The position numbers and the translations under genes are program-made. The notes beneath the pieces are model-generated. The model saw only the letters and a list, made by a program, of their open reading frames with translations. It had not been told where the DNA came from and ran no database searches. DNA of 44,461 bases from an uncultured Pelagibacteraceae bacterium (GTDB lineage: Bacteria > Pseudomonadota > Alphaproteobacteria > Pelagibacterales > Pelagibacteraceae). Positions within the stretch are counted from its first letter, which is position 1. Each line of letters starts with the position of its first letter. Location of the stretch: contig CACLDI010000006.1 of NCBI GenBank assembly GCA_902605605.1, positions 1-44,461 of the forward strand, written 5' to 3'. Below are positions 1 to 6,948 of the stretch, in pieces.

Positions 1-34
1 TAAAAATAAAAACTAACTAGAGAGGGAGTTTTTT

Positions 35-808
35 ATGAATAAACTAAAATTGTTTGCTTTAGCAGCTATGGCCTTGATTGGATTTTCAGGTATAGCTATT
101 GCAGCAGACGCAACCATGTTGAATCAGGATGATTTCGTAGGTATTTCATTTTGGATCATCTCTATGGGAATGTTAGCAGCGACTGCTTTCTTTTTCATGG
201 AAGTTGGTAACGTAGCAGCAGGCTGGAGAACTTCAGTTATTGTTGCTGGGCTAGTAACTGGTATTGCATTCATACACTACATGTACATGAGAGAAGTATG
301 GGTTGCTACTGGGGACTCACCAACAGTTTACAGATATATTGACTGGTTAATTACTGTGCCATTACAGATGGTAGAATTTTATTTAATTCTAGCAGCAATT
401 GGTAAAGCAAACTCTGGAATGTTCTGGAGATTGTTACTTGGTTCACTAGTAATGTTAATTGGTGGATACTTAGGTGAAGCTGGATACATCAACGCTACTC
501 TTGGCTTTATAGTTGGAATGGCAGGTTGGATATACATTCTTTATGAAGTATTCTCAGGTGAAGCTGGAAAAGCTGCAGCAAAAAGTGGAAGCAAGGCTCT
601 TGTAACTGCTTTTGGTGCAATGAGAATGATTGTTACAGTAGGTTGGGCTATTTACCCATTAGGTTACATATTTGGTTACCTAACAGGTGGAGTAGATGCT
701 GACTCACTTAACGTTGTTTACAACTTAGCAGACTTTATTAACAAAATTGCATTTGGTCTAGTAATCTGGGCTGCTGCAACTAGTGTTAGCGGAAAAAGAG
801 CTAAGTAG
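35..808 (+). CDS. Proteorhodopsin, blue-absorbing type, light-driven proton pump
   Basis: This is a seven-helix retinal-binding proton pump of the inner membrane, 257 residues with an N-terminal signal-like segment ending near AIAADA. The third-helix motif RYIDWLITVPLQMVEFYLIL carries the proton acceptor D103, T107 and the proton donor E114. H81 matches the histidine that pairs with the acceptor, and K237 (in ADFINKIAFG) is the retinal Schiff-base lysine. The spectral tuning site (position 105 of the green-absorbing reference protein) is Q111, which in this family gives blue absorption. The start is preceded by a good Shine-Dalgarno, GAGGGAG at 22-28, unusual among the genes here. A hairpin terminator follows directly, so it is probably transcribed alone and strongly. 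No carotenoid or blh retinal-synthesis genes are in the window. Confidence 0.97.
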   Translation: MNKLKLFALAAMALIGFSGIAIAADATMLNQDDFVGISFWIISMGMLAATAFFFMEVGNVAAGWRTSVIVAGLVTGIAFIHYMYMREVWVATGDSPTVYRYIDWLITVPLQMVEFYLILAAIGKANSGMFWRLLLGSLVMLIGGYLGEAGYINATLGFIVGMAGWIYILYEVFSGEAGKAAAKSGSKALVTAFGAMRMIVTVGWAIYPLGYIFGYLTGGVDADSLNVVYNLADFINKIAFGLVIWAAATSVSGKRAK

Positions 809-831
809 TTTTACTTAATAATTTAAATTAA

Positions 832-865
832 GGGCAGGTATATTTTTATACTTGCCCTTTTTTTT
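832..865 (+). terminator. Rho-independent terminator of proteorhodopsin
   Basis: The 11-base arms GGGCAGGTATA and TATACTTGCCC pair with one G-T wobble around a TTTT loop and are followed by eight T residues. It lies 24 bases after the proteorhodopsin stop and separates that gene from the desaturase gene. Confidence 0.9.
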
Positions 866-883
866 GTCTGTAATAAAATTACG

Positions 884-889
884 TATAAT
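884..889 (+). promoter_or_regulatory. Possible -10 element for the desaturase gene
   Basis: A perfect TATAAT sits 21 bases before the desaturase start codon. No convincing -35 hexamer is visible because the upstream side is the T-run of the preceding terminator. In such AT-rich DNA a lone TATAAT is weak evidence. Confidence 0.35.
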
Positions 890-909
890 CACTATACATA
901 TATTTTAAA

Positions 910-1911
910 ATGGACGTTAAATTAGATAAATGGCATAAATGCCATGTAGATAAAGAAATCCTTAAAGAGTTATCAAAAAAATCTGACCTAAAAGGTTTTC
1001 AGCATGTCTCAGTTTTTTTTGGATTAATAATTTTAACTGGAACTTTAGCATTCATTACTTGGGGAACTTGGTGGTCATTATTTTGGTTTTTAGTTTATGG
1101 AAACATTTATTCCTTCTCTAATCCATTATGGCATGAGACAGGTCACAAGACTGCCTTTAAATCGAAAATTTTAAATGAGATTTTTTATTACATCTCATCT
1201 TTTATGTCTAACTTTGAGCCAATAAGATGGAGATACACTCACTTTGTTCATCATGGAAACACTTACTCAACAGACAATCCTTTTGATCATGAAATTGAAT
1301 ATGATAATAACTTAAAAGAGACTCCTAAAAGATTATTAATAAATATAACTCCCTTTTTAGGTTTATTTTTTTTTAAAAAACATATTGCATTTGAAATTAT
1401 TCAACATGCTTTTGGAATTAAAACAAAAGTTATGCAAGACAGTATTCCTGAAAGTGCTCAGCCAAAAGCGATATTTAACTCAAGAGTTTATCTATTTATT
1501 TGGCTAATTATTATTTTGTGGTCAATATTGGCCACAAGTTGGTTACCTATTCTTTATTTTTTATTACCACAATTCTATGGAAAAACTCTACACAAACTTG
1601 TTGCTTTTACTCAACATGCTGGCCTTGCAAGAAATGTTAAGGATCATCGTCTTACTTCAAGAGAAATGTACCTAAATCCTGTTTTAAGTTTTTTGTATTG
1701 GAAGATGGAATATCATTTGACACACCATATGTTTCCTACAGTACCCTCTTATAATCTAGATAAGCTACATCACCATATTAAAGATCAACTTCCAAGAACA
1801 AATGAGGGACTGATTGATGCCTATAAAGAAATCATTCCAGCAATAATGAAACAATCAAAAGAGGAAGATTATTTTCTAAAAAAAGACATCCCACAGTTAC
1901 AAAATGTCTAA
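910..1911 (+). CDS. Membrane fatty-acid-desaturase-type di-iron enzyme
   Basis: An integral membrane oxygenase or desaturase of 333 residues. Three histidine boxes expected to bind two irons are visible: HETGH (H75, H79), HFVHH (H111, H114, H115) and HLTHH (H269, H272, H273). Two hydrophobic hairpins flank the second box (about residues 33-70 and 190-222). The EYHLTHHMFPTVPSYNLDKL stretch is typical of bacterial acyl desaturases. Such enzymes need electrons from a reduced ferredoxin; the next two genes encode a [2Fe-2S] ferredoxin and a ferredoxin-NADP reductase, so I infer a functional chain. The substrate cannot be read from the sequence: an acyl lipid is most likely, but a carotenoid or another lipid is possible given the adjacent proteorhodopsin. 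No Shine-Dalgarno is seen. The family call is firm, the substrate is not. Confidence 0.85.
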   Translation: MDVKLDKWHKCHVDKEILKELSKKSDLKGFQHVSVFFGLIILTGTLAFITWGTWWSLFWFLVYGNIYSFSNPLWHETGHKTAFKSKILNEIFYYISSFMSNFEPIRWRYTHFVHHGNTYSTDNPFDHEIEYDNNLKETPKRLLINITPFLGLFFFKKHIAFEIIQHAFGIKTKVMQDSIPESAQPKAIFNSRVYLFIWLIIILWSILATSWLPILYFLLPQFYGKTLHKLVAFTQHAGLARNVKDHRLTSREMYLNPVLSFLYWKMEYHLTHHMFPTVPSYNLDKLHHHIKDQLPRTNEGLIDAYKEIIPAIMKQSKEEDYFLKKDIPQLQNV

Positions 1912-1913
1912 AA

Positions 1914-1928
1914 ATAGACTAAGTCTAT
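1914..1928. repeat. Short perfect inverted repeat between desaturase and ferredoxin genes
   Basis: ATAGACTAAGTCTAT has 7-base arms around a single A, starting 3 bases after the desaturase stop. No T-run of note follows, so it is more likely a protein-binding site or chance than a terminator. Confidence 0.4.
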
Positions 1929-1938
1929 CTTTACTCAC

Positions 1939-1966
1939 TTGCTCTATCTAAAGAAGAGCCTATATA
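1939..1966 (+). promoter_or_regulatory. Possible internal promoter for ferredoxin-FNR-GST
   Basis: TTGCTC (1939-1944) is followed after 16 bases by TATATA (1961-1966). Transcription would begin about at the ferredoxin ATG (1973), giving an almost leaderless mRNA. The match is only partial. Confidence 0.3.
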
Positions 1967-1972
1967 TAAATC

Positions 1973-2293
1973 ATGCCAAAAATTACATACAATACACACG
2001 ATAATAAAACTCATAGCATAGATGTTCAAAATGGATTGACTGTGATGGAGGGTGCAATCCAAAATGATATTCCAGGTATTGATGCTGATTGTGGTGGTGG
2101 GATGTCATGTGCTACCTGTCACGTGTATGTTAATGAGGAATGGCTTGATAAGCTTCCAGAGAAAGAAGATGGGGAAGAAGATATGTTAGATATGGCGTTT
2201 GAACCAAAAAAAAATAGTCGATTAAGTTGCCAACTCATTGTCTCAGACACACTTGATGGGTTGGTGGTAAACATTCCATCAAAGCAAGGATAA
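1973..2293 (+). CDS. [2Fe-2S] ferredoxin, adrenodoxin type
   Basis: A small soluble one-electron carrier of 106 residues. The cluster ligands fit the vertebrate/bacterial adrenodoxin spacing: C40, C46 and C49 in [11 protein letters not shown], plus C86 in LSCQLIV. The acidic loop at about 64-75 ([12 protein letters not shown]) is the usual partner-docking helix of this class. Its stop codon is immediately followed by the ATG of the reductase gene, so the two are co-translated. Position between a di-iron desaturase and a ferredoxin reductase suggests it carries electrons from NADPH to the desaturase. Adrenodoxin-type ferredoxins also serve cytochromes P450 and Fe-S assembly, so this partner is inferred. 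Confidence 0.93.
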   Translation: MPKITYNTHDNKTHSIDVQNGLTVMEGAIQNDIPGIDADCGGGMSCATCHVYVNEEWLDKLPEKEDGEEDMLDMAFEPKKNSRLSCQLIVSDTLDGLVVNIPSKQG

Positions 2294-3313
2294 ATGATCA
2301 AAACAGATGTAGTAATTATTGGAGCAGGTCCAACAGGTTTATTTTGTGCACATCAACTTGGAATAATTGGACTAACTTGTGAGATAGTTGATAATTTGGA
2401 TAAGGCTGGTGGACAATGTATCGAGCTTTATCCCGATAAACCCATTTATGATATTCCAGCAATTCCTGAGTGCACTGGTGAAGAATTAACCAATAATCTT
2501 TTAAAACAAATAAAGCCATTTAATATAAATTTCCATTTAAACCAAAGAGTGGAAGAACTTAAAAAAGTTAATCATCGTTGGCACGTAAAAACTAATGATA
2601 ACAAAGAATTTGATGTTGCAAGTATTGTTATTGCAGGAGGTGTAGGATCTTTTGAACCAAGAAAATTTTCAGTTAAAGAATGTGAAAAATTTGAGGGAAA
2701 TTCTTTATTTTACTCAGTTAAAGACAAAAAGATTTTTAAAAATAAAACTATTTCAATTTTTGGTGGAGGAGACTCAGCACTAGATTGGGCTATAGAACTT
2801 TCTAACACTTCTAAAGTAAATTTAATTCACCGAAGAGATGGATTTAGTGGTATGGAGGCGAGTGTTCAAAAAGTGAAAGCTTTAAGTGAACAAGGTAAAA
2901 TAAATTTATATACCAAATATCAAATGGAGTCTGTCTCAGGAAAAAATAAAATTGATGCAATTAAAATTAAACACGATGAGGGTGAAGTAAAAGAAATTAA
3001 ATCTGATTATGTACTTGGTTTCTTTGGTTTAATTATGCAACTTGGTCCAATATTGGATTGGGGATTAAATATTGATAAAAAAAAAGTTGAGGTCAATACA
3101 GAAAATTTTGAGACCAATATAAATGGTATATTTGCAATTGGAGATATTTGTTCTTACCCAGGTAAATTAAAATTAATTCTTTCAGGTTTCCATGAAGGAG
3201 CATTGGCTGCTAGAGGTTGTTTTAAATATGCAAAACCTGATGAAAAATTAAGGTTTGAATTTACAACTACTTCAAAAACTGCTCAGGAAAGGCTTGGAAT
3301 TAAAAATGATTGA
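2294..3313 (+). CDS. Ferredoxin-NADP+ reductase, thioredoxin-reductase-like type
   Basis: A two-domain flavoprotein of 339 residues that moves electrons between NADPH and ferredoxin. The FAD-binding dinucleotide fold is at the N-terminus (IIGAGPTGLF, G10-G12-G15). The NADPH-binding motif GGGDSALDW begins at residue 157, and a second FAD contact is FAIGDICSYPGKLKL near the C-terminus. The redox CxxC that true thioredoxin reductases carry in the NADPH domain is absent, which points to the YumC-like ferredoxin reductase class, although automatic pipelines often label such proteins TrxB. The gene abuts the ferredoxin stop (TAAATG) and overlaps the start of the GST gene by 8 bases. Confidence 0.88.
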   Translation: MIKTDVVIIGAGPTGLFCAHQLGIIGLTCEIVDNLDKAGGQCIELYPDKPIYDIPAIPECTGEELTNNLLKQIKPFNINFHLNQRVEELKKVNHRWHVKTNDNKEFDVASIVIAGGVGSFEPRKFSVKECEKFEGNSLFYSVKDKKIFKNKTISIFGGGDSALDWAIELSNTSKVNLIHRRDGFSGMEASVQKVKALSEQGKINLYTKYQMESVSGKNKIDAIKIKHDEGEVKEIKSDYVLGFFGLIMQLGPILDWGLNIDKKKVEVNTENFETNINGIFAIGDICSYPGKLKLILSGFHEGALAARGCFKYAKPDEKLRFEFTTTSKTAQERLGIKND

Positions 3314-3935
3314 ATTGTTTTCGTCAGATACTCCTAATGGAAAAAAAATAAGTATAATGTTGGAGGAAATAGGTTTTGAGTACAAAGTTACAAAATTAGA
3401 TTTAGGTAAGGGAGATCAATTTAAACCTGAATTTAAGAAGATAAGCCCTTTTTCAAAAATACCTACAATTATTGATCATTCAAATAATAAACAAGCAATT
3501 TTTGAGTCTGGTGCTATCTTGATTTATTTATCAGATAGAAGTGGAAAATTTTATGACAAAGAGAATAAATTAAATATTGATCAATGGCTAATGGCACAAA
3601 TGGGATTGATAGGACCAATGATAGGACAATACCATTATTTTTACAGATTTAATAAAGGCCTAAGTGAAGTTGGTGAAAAAAGATATTTTGAAGTGACTAA
3701 AAGTATTTATGAGGTTTTAGAAGGTCATTTATCAAAAAATAAATATTTAGCGGGTGATCATTATTCAATTGCTGATATAGCAACATGGCCTTGGGTAGCT
3801 AGACATGAATGGCATGATATTGGTCTTAAAAATTATCAGAATTTATCTAGATGGTATTCTGAAATAGCTGACCGTGAAGCTGTTATCAAGGGATATGCTT
3901 TTATGGATAAAAATGCATTGATACCTAAGCCTTAA
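3306..3935 (+). CDS. Glutathione S-transferase family protein
   Basis: A cytosolic thioredoxin-fold plus helical-domain protein of 209 residues. The N-terminal fold begins ELFSSDTPNGKKISIMLEEI; the substrate-binding cis-proline segment is FSKIPTI and the glutathione gamma-glutamyl contact is FESGAILIYL. The C-terminal domain has the LAGDHYSIADIATWPW signature. It resembles the YghU/YfcG disulfide-reducing branch more than classical conjugating enzymes. An upstream in-frame ATG at 3255 would add 17 residues lying inside the reductase gene; I prefer ATG 3306 because family similarity begins there and the 8-base overlap fits the local style. It may protect against peroxidised lipids, given the desaturase upstream, but that is inference. 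Confidence 0.88.
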   Translation: MIELFSSDTPNGKKISIMLEEIGFEYKVTKLDLGKGDQFKPEFKKISPFSKIPTIIDHSNNKQAIFESGAILIYLSDRSGKFYDKENKLNIDQWLMAQMGLIGPMIGQYHYFYRFNKGLSEVGEKRYFEVTKSIYEVLEGHLSKNKYLAGDHYSIADIATWPWVARHEWHDIGLKNYQNLSRWYSEIADREAVIKGYAFMDKNALIPKP

Positions 3936-3937
3936 AT

Positions 3938-4033
3938 TTAGCTAATCAATCTATACAAAGAACTAAAAATTCCCATACCAGATAACTCTATTGCTAAAAC
4001 TATAATGATTATAAGAATTAATTTTTTGTTCAT
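3938..4033 (-). CDS. 31-residue hydrophobic mini-protein, third gene of the dksA transcript
   Basis: Reading the minus strand from ATG at 4033-4031 to TAA at 3940-3938 gives 31 residues beginning MNKKLILIIIIVLAIELSGM: two positive residues followed by a single hydrophobic segment, then a short tail ending LYRLIS. The start codon overlaps the stop of the preceding 42-residue ORF in an ATGA arrangement (4030-4033), a typical translational-coupling junction. It converges on the GST gene with 2 bases between the stop codons. I recognise no family. The gene is supported by the overlap geometry and the membrane-like composition only. Confidence 0.5.
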   Translation of the reverse strand: MNKKLILIIIIVLAIELSGMGIFSSLYRLIS

Positions 4034-4158
4034 TTAAGAAATAAGTAAAGTATTAAAATTGCCCAAATAAAAGGATAATAAAAATAGATATATTTTTTTG
4101 CAAATAAGAAAGAGATAGAATTGTTGTATGCAGATTTTCTTTTATTTTTTCTAGTCAT
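4030..4158 (-). CDS. 42-residue basic/hydrophobic mini-protein downstream of dksA
   Basis: Reading the minus strand from ATG at 4158-4156 to TGA at 4032-4030 gives 42 residues. The first eight are strongly basic (MTRKNKRK). After a polar stretch there is an aromatic-rich hydrophobic helix at about 23-41 (IYFYYPFIWAILILYLFL). The start overlaps the end of the dksA-like gene by 8 bases and the stop overlaps the next mini-gene by 4. The topology looks like a single-span membrane protein with a cytoplasmic basic end. The family is unknown. Confidence 0.55.
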   Translation of the reverse strand: MTRKNKRKSAYNNSISFLFAKKYIYFYYPFIWAILILYLFLK

Positions 4159-4654
4159 CGGCATGAACCTTTTCATCTTTTTCATGCTTCTCTTGGGCTG
4201 CAATGGTATATTTAGCTACTGGTCTTGCCATTAATCTTTTTAATCCTATTGGTTCAGCTGTATCTAAACAATATCCATATGTTTCATCTCTAATTCTTAT
4301 TAAAGCTTTGTCAATTTCAGAAATTAGTTTTATCTGTCTATTGATTGCTTTCATTTCCACATTTTTATCAGTGTAGGAACTTGCTTGATCAACAATGTCA
4401 GCCGAAATACTATTGTCATCCATACTTCCATTGTAAAGAGCTTCATTGTTTGCCTTTACTAATTCTTTTTTCCACTCATTAAGTTTAATTCTAAAAAAAA
4501 CTTTATGTTTTTCACACATATATTTTTCAGTATCTTTTGGAATATAGGATTTTGAAATTTTGATAGGTACTTTAGCTGTAGCTTTCTTTGGTTTGCTCAC
4601 AACTTTAGTTTTTGTTTTAGTGACTTTTTTCTTTGCTTTGGTAGTCTTTGGCAT
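4151..4654 (-). CDS. dksA: DksA/TraR-family RNA polymerase regulator with degenerate zinc finger
   Basis: A transcription factor expected to enter the RNA polymerase secondary channel and act with ppGpp, 167 residues. The first ~30 residues are a Lys/Ala/Thr tail (KAKKKVTKTKTK) that looks disordered. A coiled coil follows (about 45-125), whose tip has the DxxDxA motif as D86-I-V-D89-Q-A91. The globular part YGYCLDTAEPIGLKRLMARP keeps only the first of four zinc cysteines (C129); the others read T, T and A in CLDT and YTIAA. One-cysteine DksA proteins are known in other alphaproteobacteria, so activity is still expected. A strong promoter lies upstream and two mini-genes overlap downstream. 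Confidence 0.88.
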   Translation of the reverse strand: MPKTTKAKKKVTKTKTKVVSKPKKATAKVPIKISKSYIPKDTEKYMCEKHKVFFRIKLNEWKKELVKANNEALYNGSMDDNSISADIVDQASSYTDKNVEMKAINRQIKLISEIDKALIRIRDETYGYCLDTAEPIGLKRLMARPVAKYTIAAQEKHEKDEKVHADD

Positions 4655-4674
4655 AGTTGAATTTTGAGCTCCGG

Positions 4675-4702
4675 AGTATATTCAGCAAATTATGGGTGTC
4701 AA
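4675..4702 (-). promoter_or_regulatory. Sigma-70 promoter of dksA with GC-rich discriminator
   Basis: On the minus strand a perfect TTGACA (4702-4697) is followed after 16 bases by TATACT (4680-4675), the best -35/-10 pair I noticed in the window. Just downstream is CTCCGGAGCTC, a GC-rich stretch spanning the expected start site in otherwise AT-rich DNA. GC-rich discriminators are a known mark of promoters repressed by ppGpp/DksA. Confidence 0.75.
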
Positions 4703-4713
4703 GCAACCTGATT

Positions 4714-4722
4714 TGATATAAA
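4714..4722 (+). promoter_or_regulatory. Possible extended -10 for the GT39-GT2 pair
   Basis: TGATATAAA (4714-4722) resembles an extended -10 (TGnTATAAT) and lies 9 bases before the ATG at 4732, so the mRNA would be nearly leaderless. AT-rich background makes this tentative. Confidence 0.3.
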
Positions 4723-4731
4723 TATTTATAA

Positions 4732-6054
4732 ATGAGCATTAATAGTAACAATATAAATAATATTTTTTATATTTTTGTTACAGCTCATCTAATTTTCTGG
4801 ACTTTGATTCCATCGCTTACTAATCATAACTTACCTCTAGACACCATTGAAGCACTAGCTTGGGGTAGCAATTTAGATTGGGGATTTAATAAGCACCCAC
4901 CAATGAGTGCTTTTTTTTCAGAAGTTTTTTATCAAATTTTTGGTTCACAAGATTGGGCTTACTATTTGCTTAGTCAAATCTTTGTAGTTATATCATTCTA
5001 TTATGTTTTCAAACTCTCTAAAGAAATCTTAAATAATAATTTATCAGGCTTAATTTCAGTTTTATTAATTGAAACTATTTTTTTTTATAATTTTACTTCA
5101 CCAGAATTTAACGTAAACGTTTGCCAACTTCCATTTTGGTCACTGACGGCTTATTATTCATGGAGAATATTAAGTGAAAAAAATATGAAATTTTCTGATT
5201 GTTTTTTAGTTGGTTTATTTGCAGCTTTTGGTTTTTTATCCAAATATTTGTTTATTTATCTTTTAGTATCTATTGACCTTTTGTTTATTTATTTAATCTT
5301 CATTAATAAAGACCGAAAATTTGATTTTAAATATTTGATAACTGCCGAAGTATTTTTAATTGCTTTGGTTCCCCACTTTATTTGGCTTAAAAACAATGAG
5401 TTTATTACTATTACTTATGGTCTTGCCAGAACAGGTTTAGAACAATCAATCTTAATAAACCATATTCAATTTCCTTTAATTTTTATAGGAAAACAAATTG
5501 GAATACTAATTCCATTTTTAATTTTAACCTGGCTATTAGTTCAAAAATTAAAATTTAAAATAAATTTCAAAGATAAAAAATTGCTTTTTTTATTATCTAT
5601 TAATCTTTTACCAATCTTTTTAATGTTTTTAACTTCATTTATTACTGGATCAAAAATTAGAACGATGTGGATGACACCATTTTATCTATTTTTTGGGACA
5701 TTCTTTGTTTACATGTTGCAAACTCAAATCAATATAAAAAAATTAAAACCATTTGTGATTGGATTTATATTCTTTTTCTTTTTGTCGCCAGCTCTGTACG
5801 CATATGTATCAATTTCAAAAGATGATAAAAGAACAGATTATCCAGGAAAAGAAATTGCTATCAAAACCCAATATGCTTGGGACCAACAATTTAATTCAAA
5901 GATTAATGTAGTTTTAGGTAATGAATGGAATGCTGGTAATTTATCTTATCATTTAAAATCAAGACCAGTTTGGGAAGGTTTTGTGGAAAGATTAAAACTA
6001 GGACAATTGAAAGATTATATGTGCCTTGATAATGTATGTGTTGGATCAAGATAA
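4732..6054 (+). CDS. GT39-type (PMT/ArnT-like) membrane glycosyltransferase
   Basis: A polytopic inner-membrane protein of 440 residues with roughly ten hydrophobic segments. The first periplasmic loop carries DTIEALAWGSNLDWGFNKHP, with an Asp-x-x-Glu and a KHPP segment as in dolichyl/undecaprenyl-phosphate-sugar transferases of the PMT_2/ArnT type. These enzymes take a sugar from a polyprenyl phosphate and attach it to lipid A, a glycan or a protein on the outer face. The GT2 gene starts 3 bases after its stop, and a GT2 enzyme would make exactly such a polyprenyl-phosphate sugar. The acceptor is unknown. There is no Shine-Dalgarno; the start is chosen as the first ATG after the divergent dksA promoter. 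Confidence 0.8.
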   Translation: MSINSNNINNIFYIFVTAHLIFWTLIPSLTNHNLPLDTIEALAWGSNLDWGFNKHPPMSAFFSEVFYQIFGSQDWAYYLLSQIFVVISFYYVFKLSKEILNNNLSGLISVLLIETIFFYNFTSPEFNVNVCQLPFWSLTAYYSWRILSEKNMKFSDCFLVGLFAAFGFLSKYLFIYLLVSIDLLFIYLIFINKDRKFDFKYLITAEVFLIALVPHFIWLKNNEFITITYGLARTGLEQSILINHIQFPLIFIGKQIGILIPFLILTWLLVQKLKFKINFKDKKLLFLLSINLLPIFLMFLTSFITGSKIRTMWMTPFYLFFGTFFVYMLQTQINIKKLKPFVIGFIFFFFLSPALYAYVSISKDDKRTDYPGKEIAIKTQYAWDQQFNSKINVVLGNEWNAGNLSYHLKSRPVWEGFVERLKLGQLKDYMCLDNVCVGSR

Positions 6055-6057
6055 CTT

Positions 6058-6930
6058 ATGAAAAAATATACTATTTTAATCCCTATTTATAACGACAGAG
6101 AGTCTTTAACAAAATTAATTGGAAATATTAATGAAGAGCTTAATGGATTAAATGCTGAAGTATCAATTTTAGTAATAAATGATGCCTCATCACAGCAAAT
6201 TGTAGATACTTACCCAAATCTGGAAAATATCCATTCTTTTGAAATGATAAATATGAAAAAGAATATAGGACACGCAAGGTGTATTGCTTCTGGATTAAAA
6301 TATATTTATGAAAAAAAAGAATTTGAATATGTAATACCAATGGATGGAGATGGAGAGGATAGACCTGAGGAAATTAAAAATTTTATTGCACTTTCTGAAA
6401 AAATAGAAGAACAATCAATTATAGGAGAGAGAGTTAAGAGATCTGAGGGATTATTTTTTCAAATATGTTATAAATTTCATAAGTTTTTAACTTTAGCAGT
6501 TACAGGTCAGTCAATTAAATTTGGAAACTTTACTTGTCTATCAAAATCAACAATTGAAAAAATGTTAAAGGAAAAAGCTACCTGGAGTAGCTTTTCTGGT
6601 TCATTAAGAAAAGTAGAAAAAGATTTAGTTTCTACGCCATCTATTAGAGGAACAAGATATTTTGGACCTTCACAAATGAGCTTTTTTAATTTATTAAAAC
6701 ATTCTCTATCAATTATTAGTGTTTATAGAAAAACAGTCTTAATCCGTTCTGCTTTATTTATTGTTTTTTATATTTTGTTAATAAAAAATAATGCTTCTGT
6801 TGTCACCTCTTTACCCTTAGTTTTGTTGCTTATAATGATTTATTCAATTTCTAGTTTAGCTTTAAGAGAAAATATTGATGAATTTAATAATTGTTTAACA
6901 AATATTAATGATATTGAAAAAATAAAGTAA
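6058..6930 (+). CDS. GT2 glycosyltransferase, polyprenyl-phosphate sugar synthase-like
   Basis: A 290-residue inverting GT-A enzyme with membrane anchor. The nucleotide-sugar fold starts YTILIPIYNDRESLTKLI; the metal-binding acidic motif is PMDGDGEDRPEEI at about residue 97. Two hydrophobic helices near the C-terminus (about 222-238 and 246-266) fit the DPM1/ArnC pattern of enzymes that load a sugar on undecaprenyl phosphate. With the preceding GT39 gene it forms the usual donor-synthase plus transferase pair. The sugar cannot be deduced. The gene is probably co-transcribed with its upstream neighbour. Confidence 0.82.
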   Translation: MKKYTILIPIYNDRESLTKLIGNINEELNGLNAEVSILVINDASSQQIVDTYPNLENIHSFEMINMKKNIGHARCIASGLKYIYEKKEFEYVIPMDGDGEDRPEEIKNFIALSEKIEEQSIIGERVKRSEGLFFQICYKFHKFLTLAVTGQSIKFGNFTCLSKSTIEKMLKEKATWSSFSGSLRKVEKDLVSTPSIRGTRYFGPSQMSFFNLLKHSLSIISVYRKTVLIRSALFIVFYILLIKNNASVVTSLPLVLLLIMIYSISSLALRENIDEFNNCLTNINDIEKIK

Positions 6931-6948
6931 TTTTTATAACTTTTGTTG

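Noticed and set aside
2294-3313. Thioredoxin reductase (trxB) as the name of the flavoprotein
   Set aside because: The active-site CxxC of thioredoxin reductase is missing and the gene abuts a ferredoxin gene, so ferredoxin-NADP reductase fits better.
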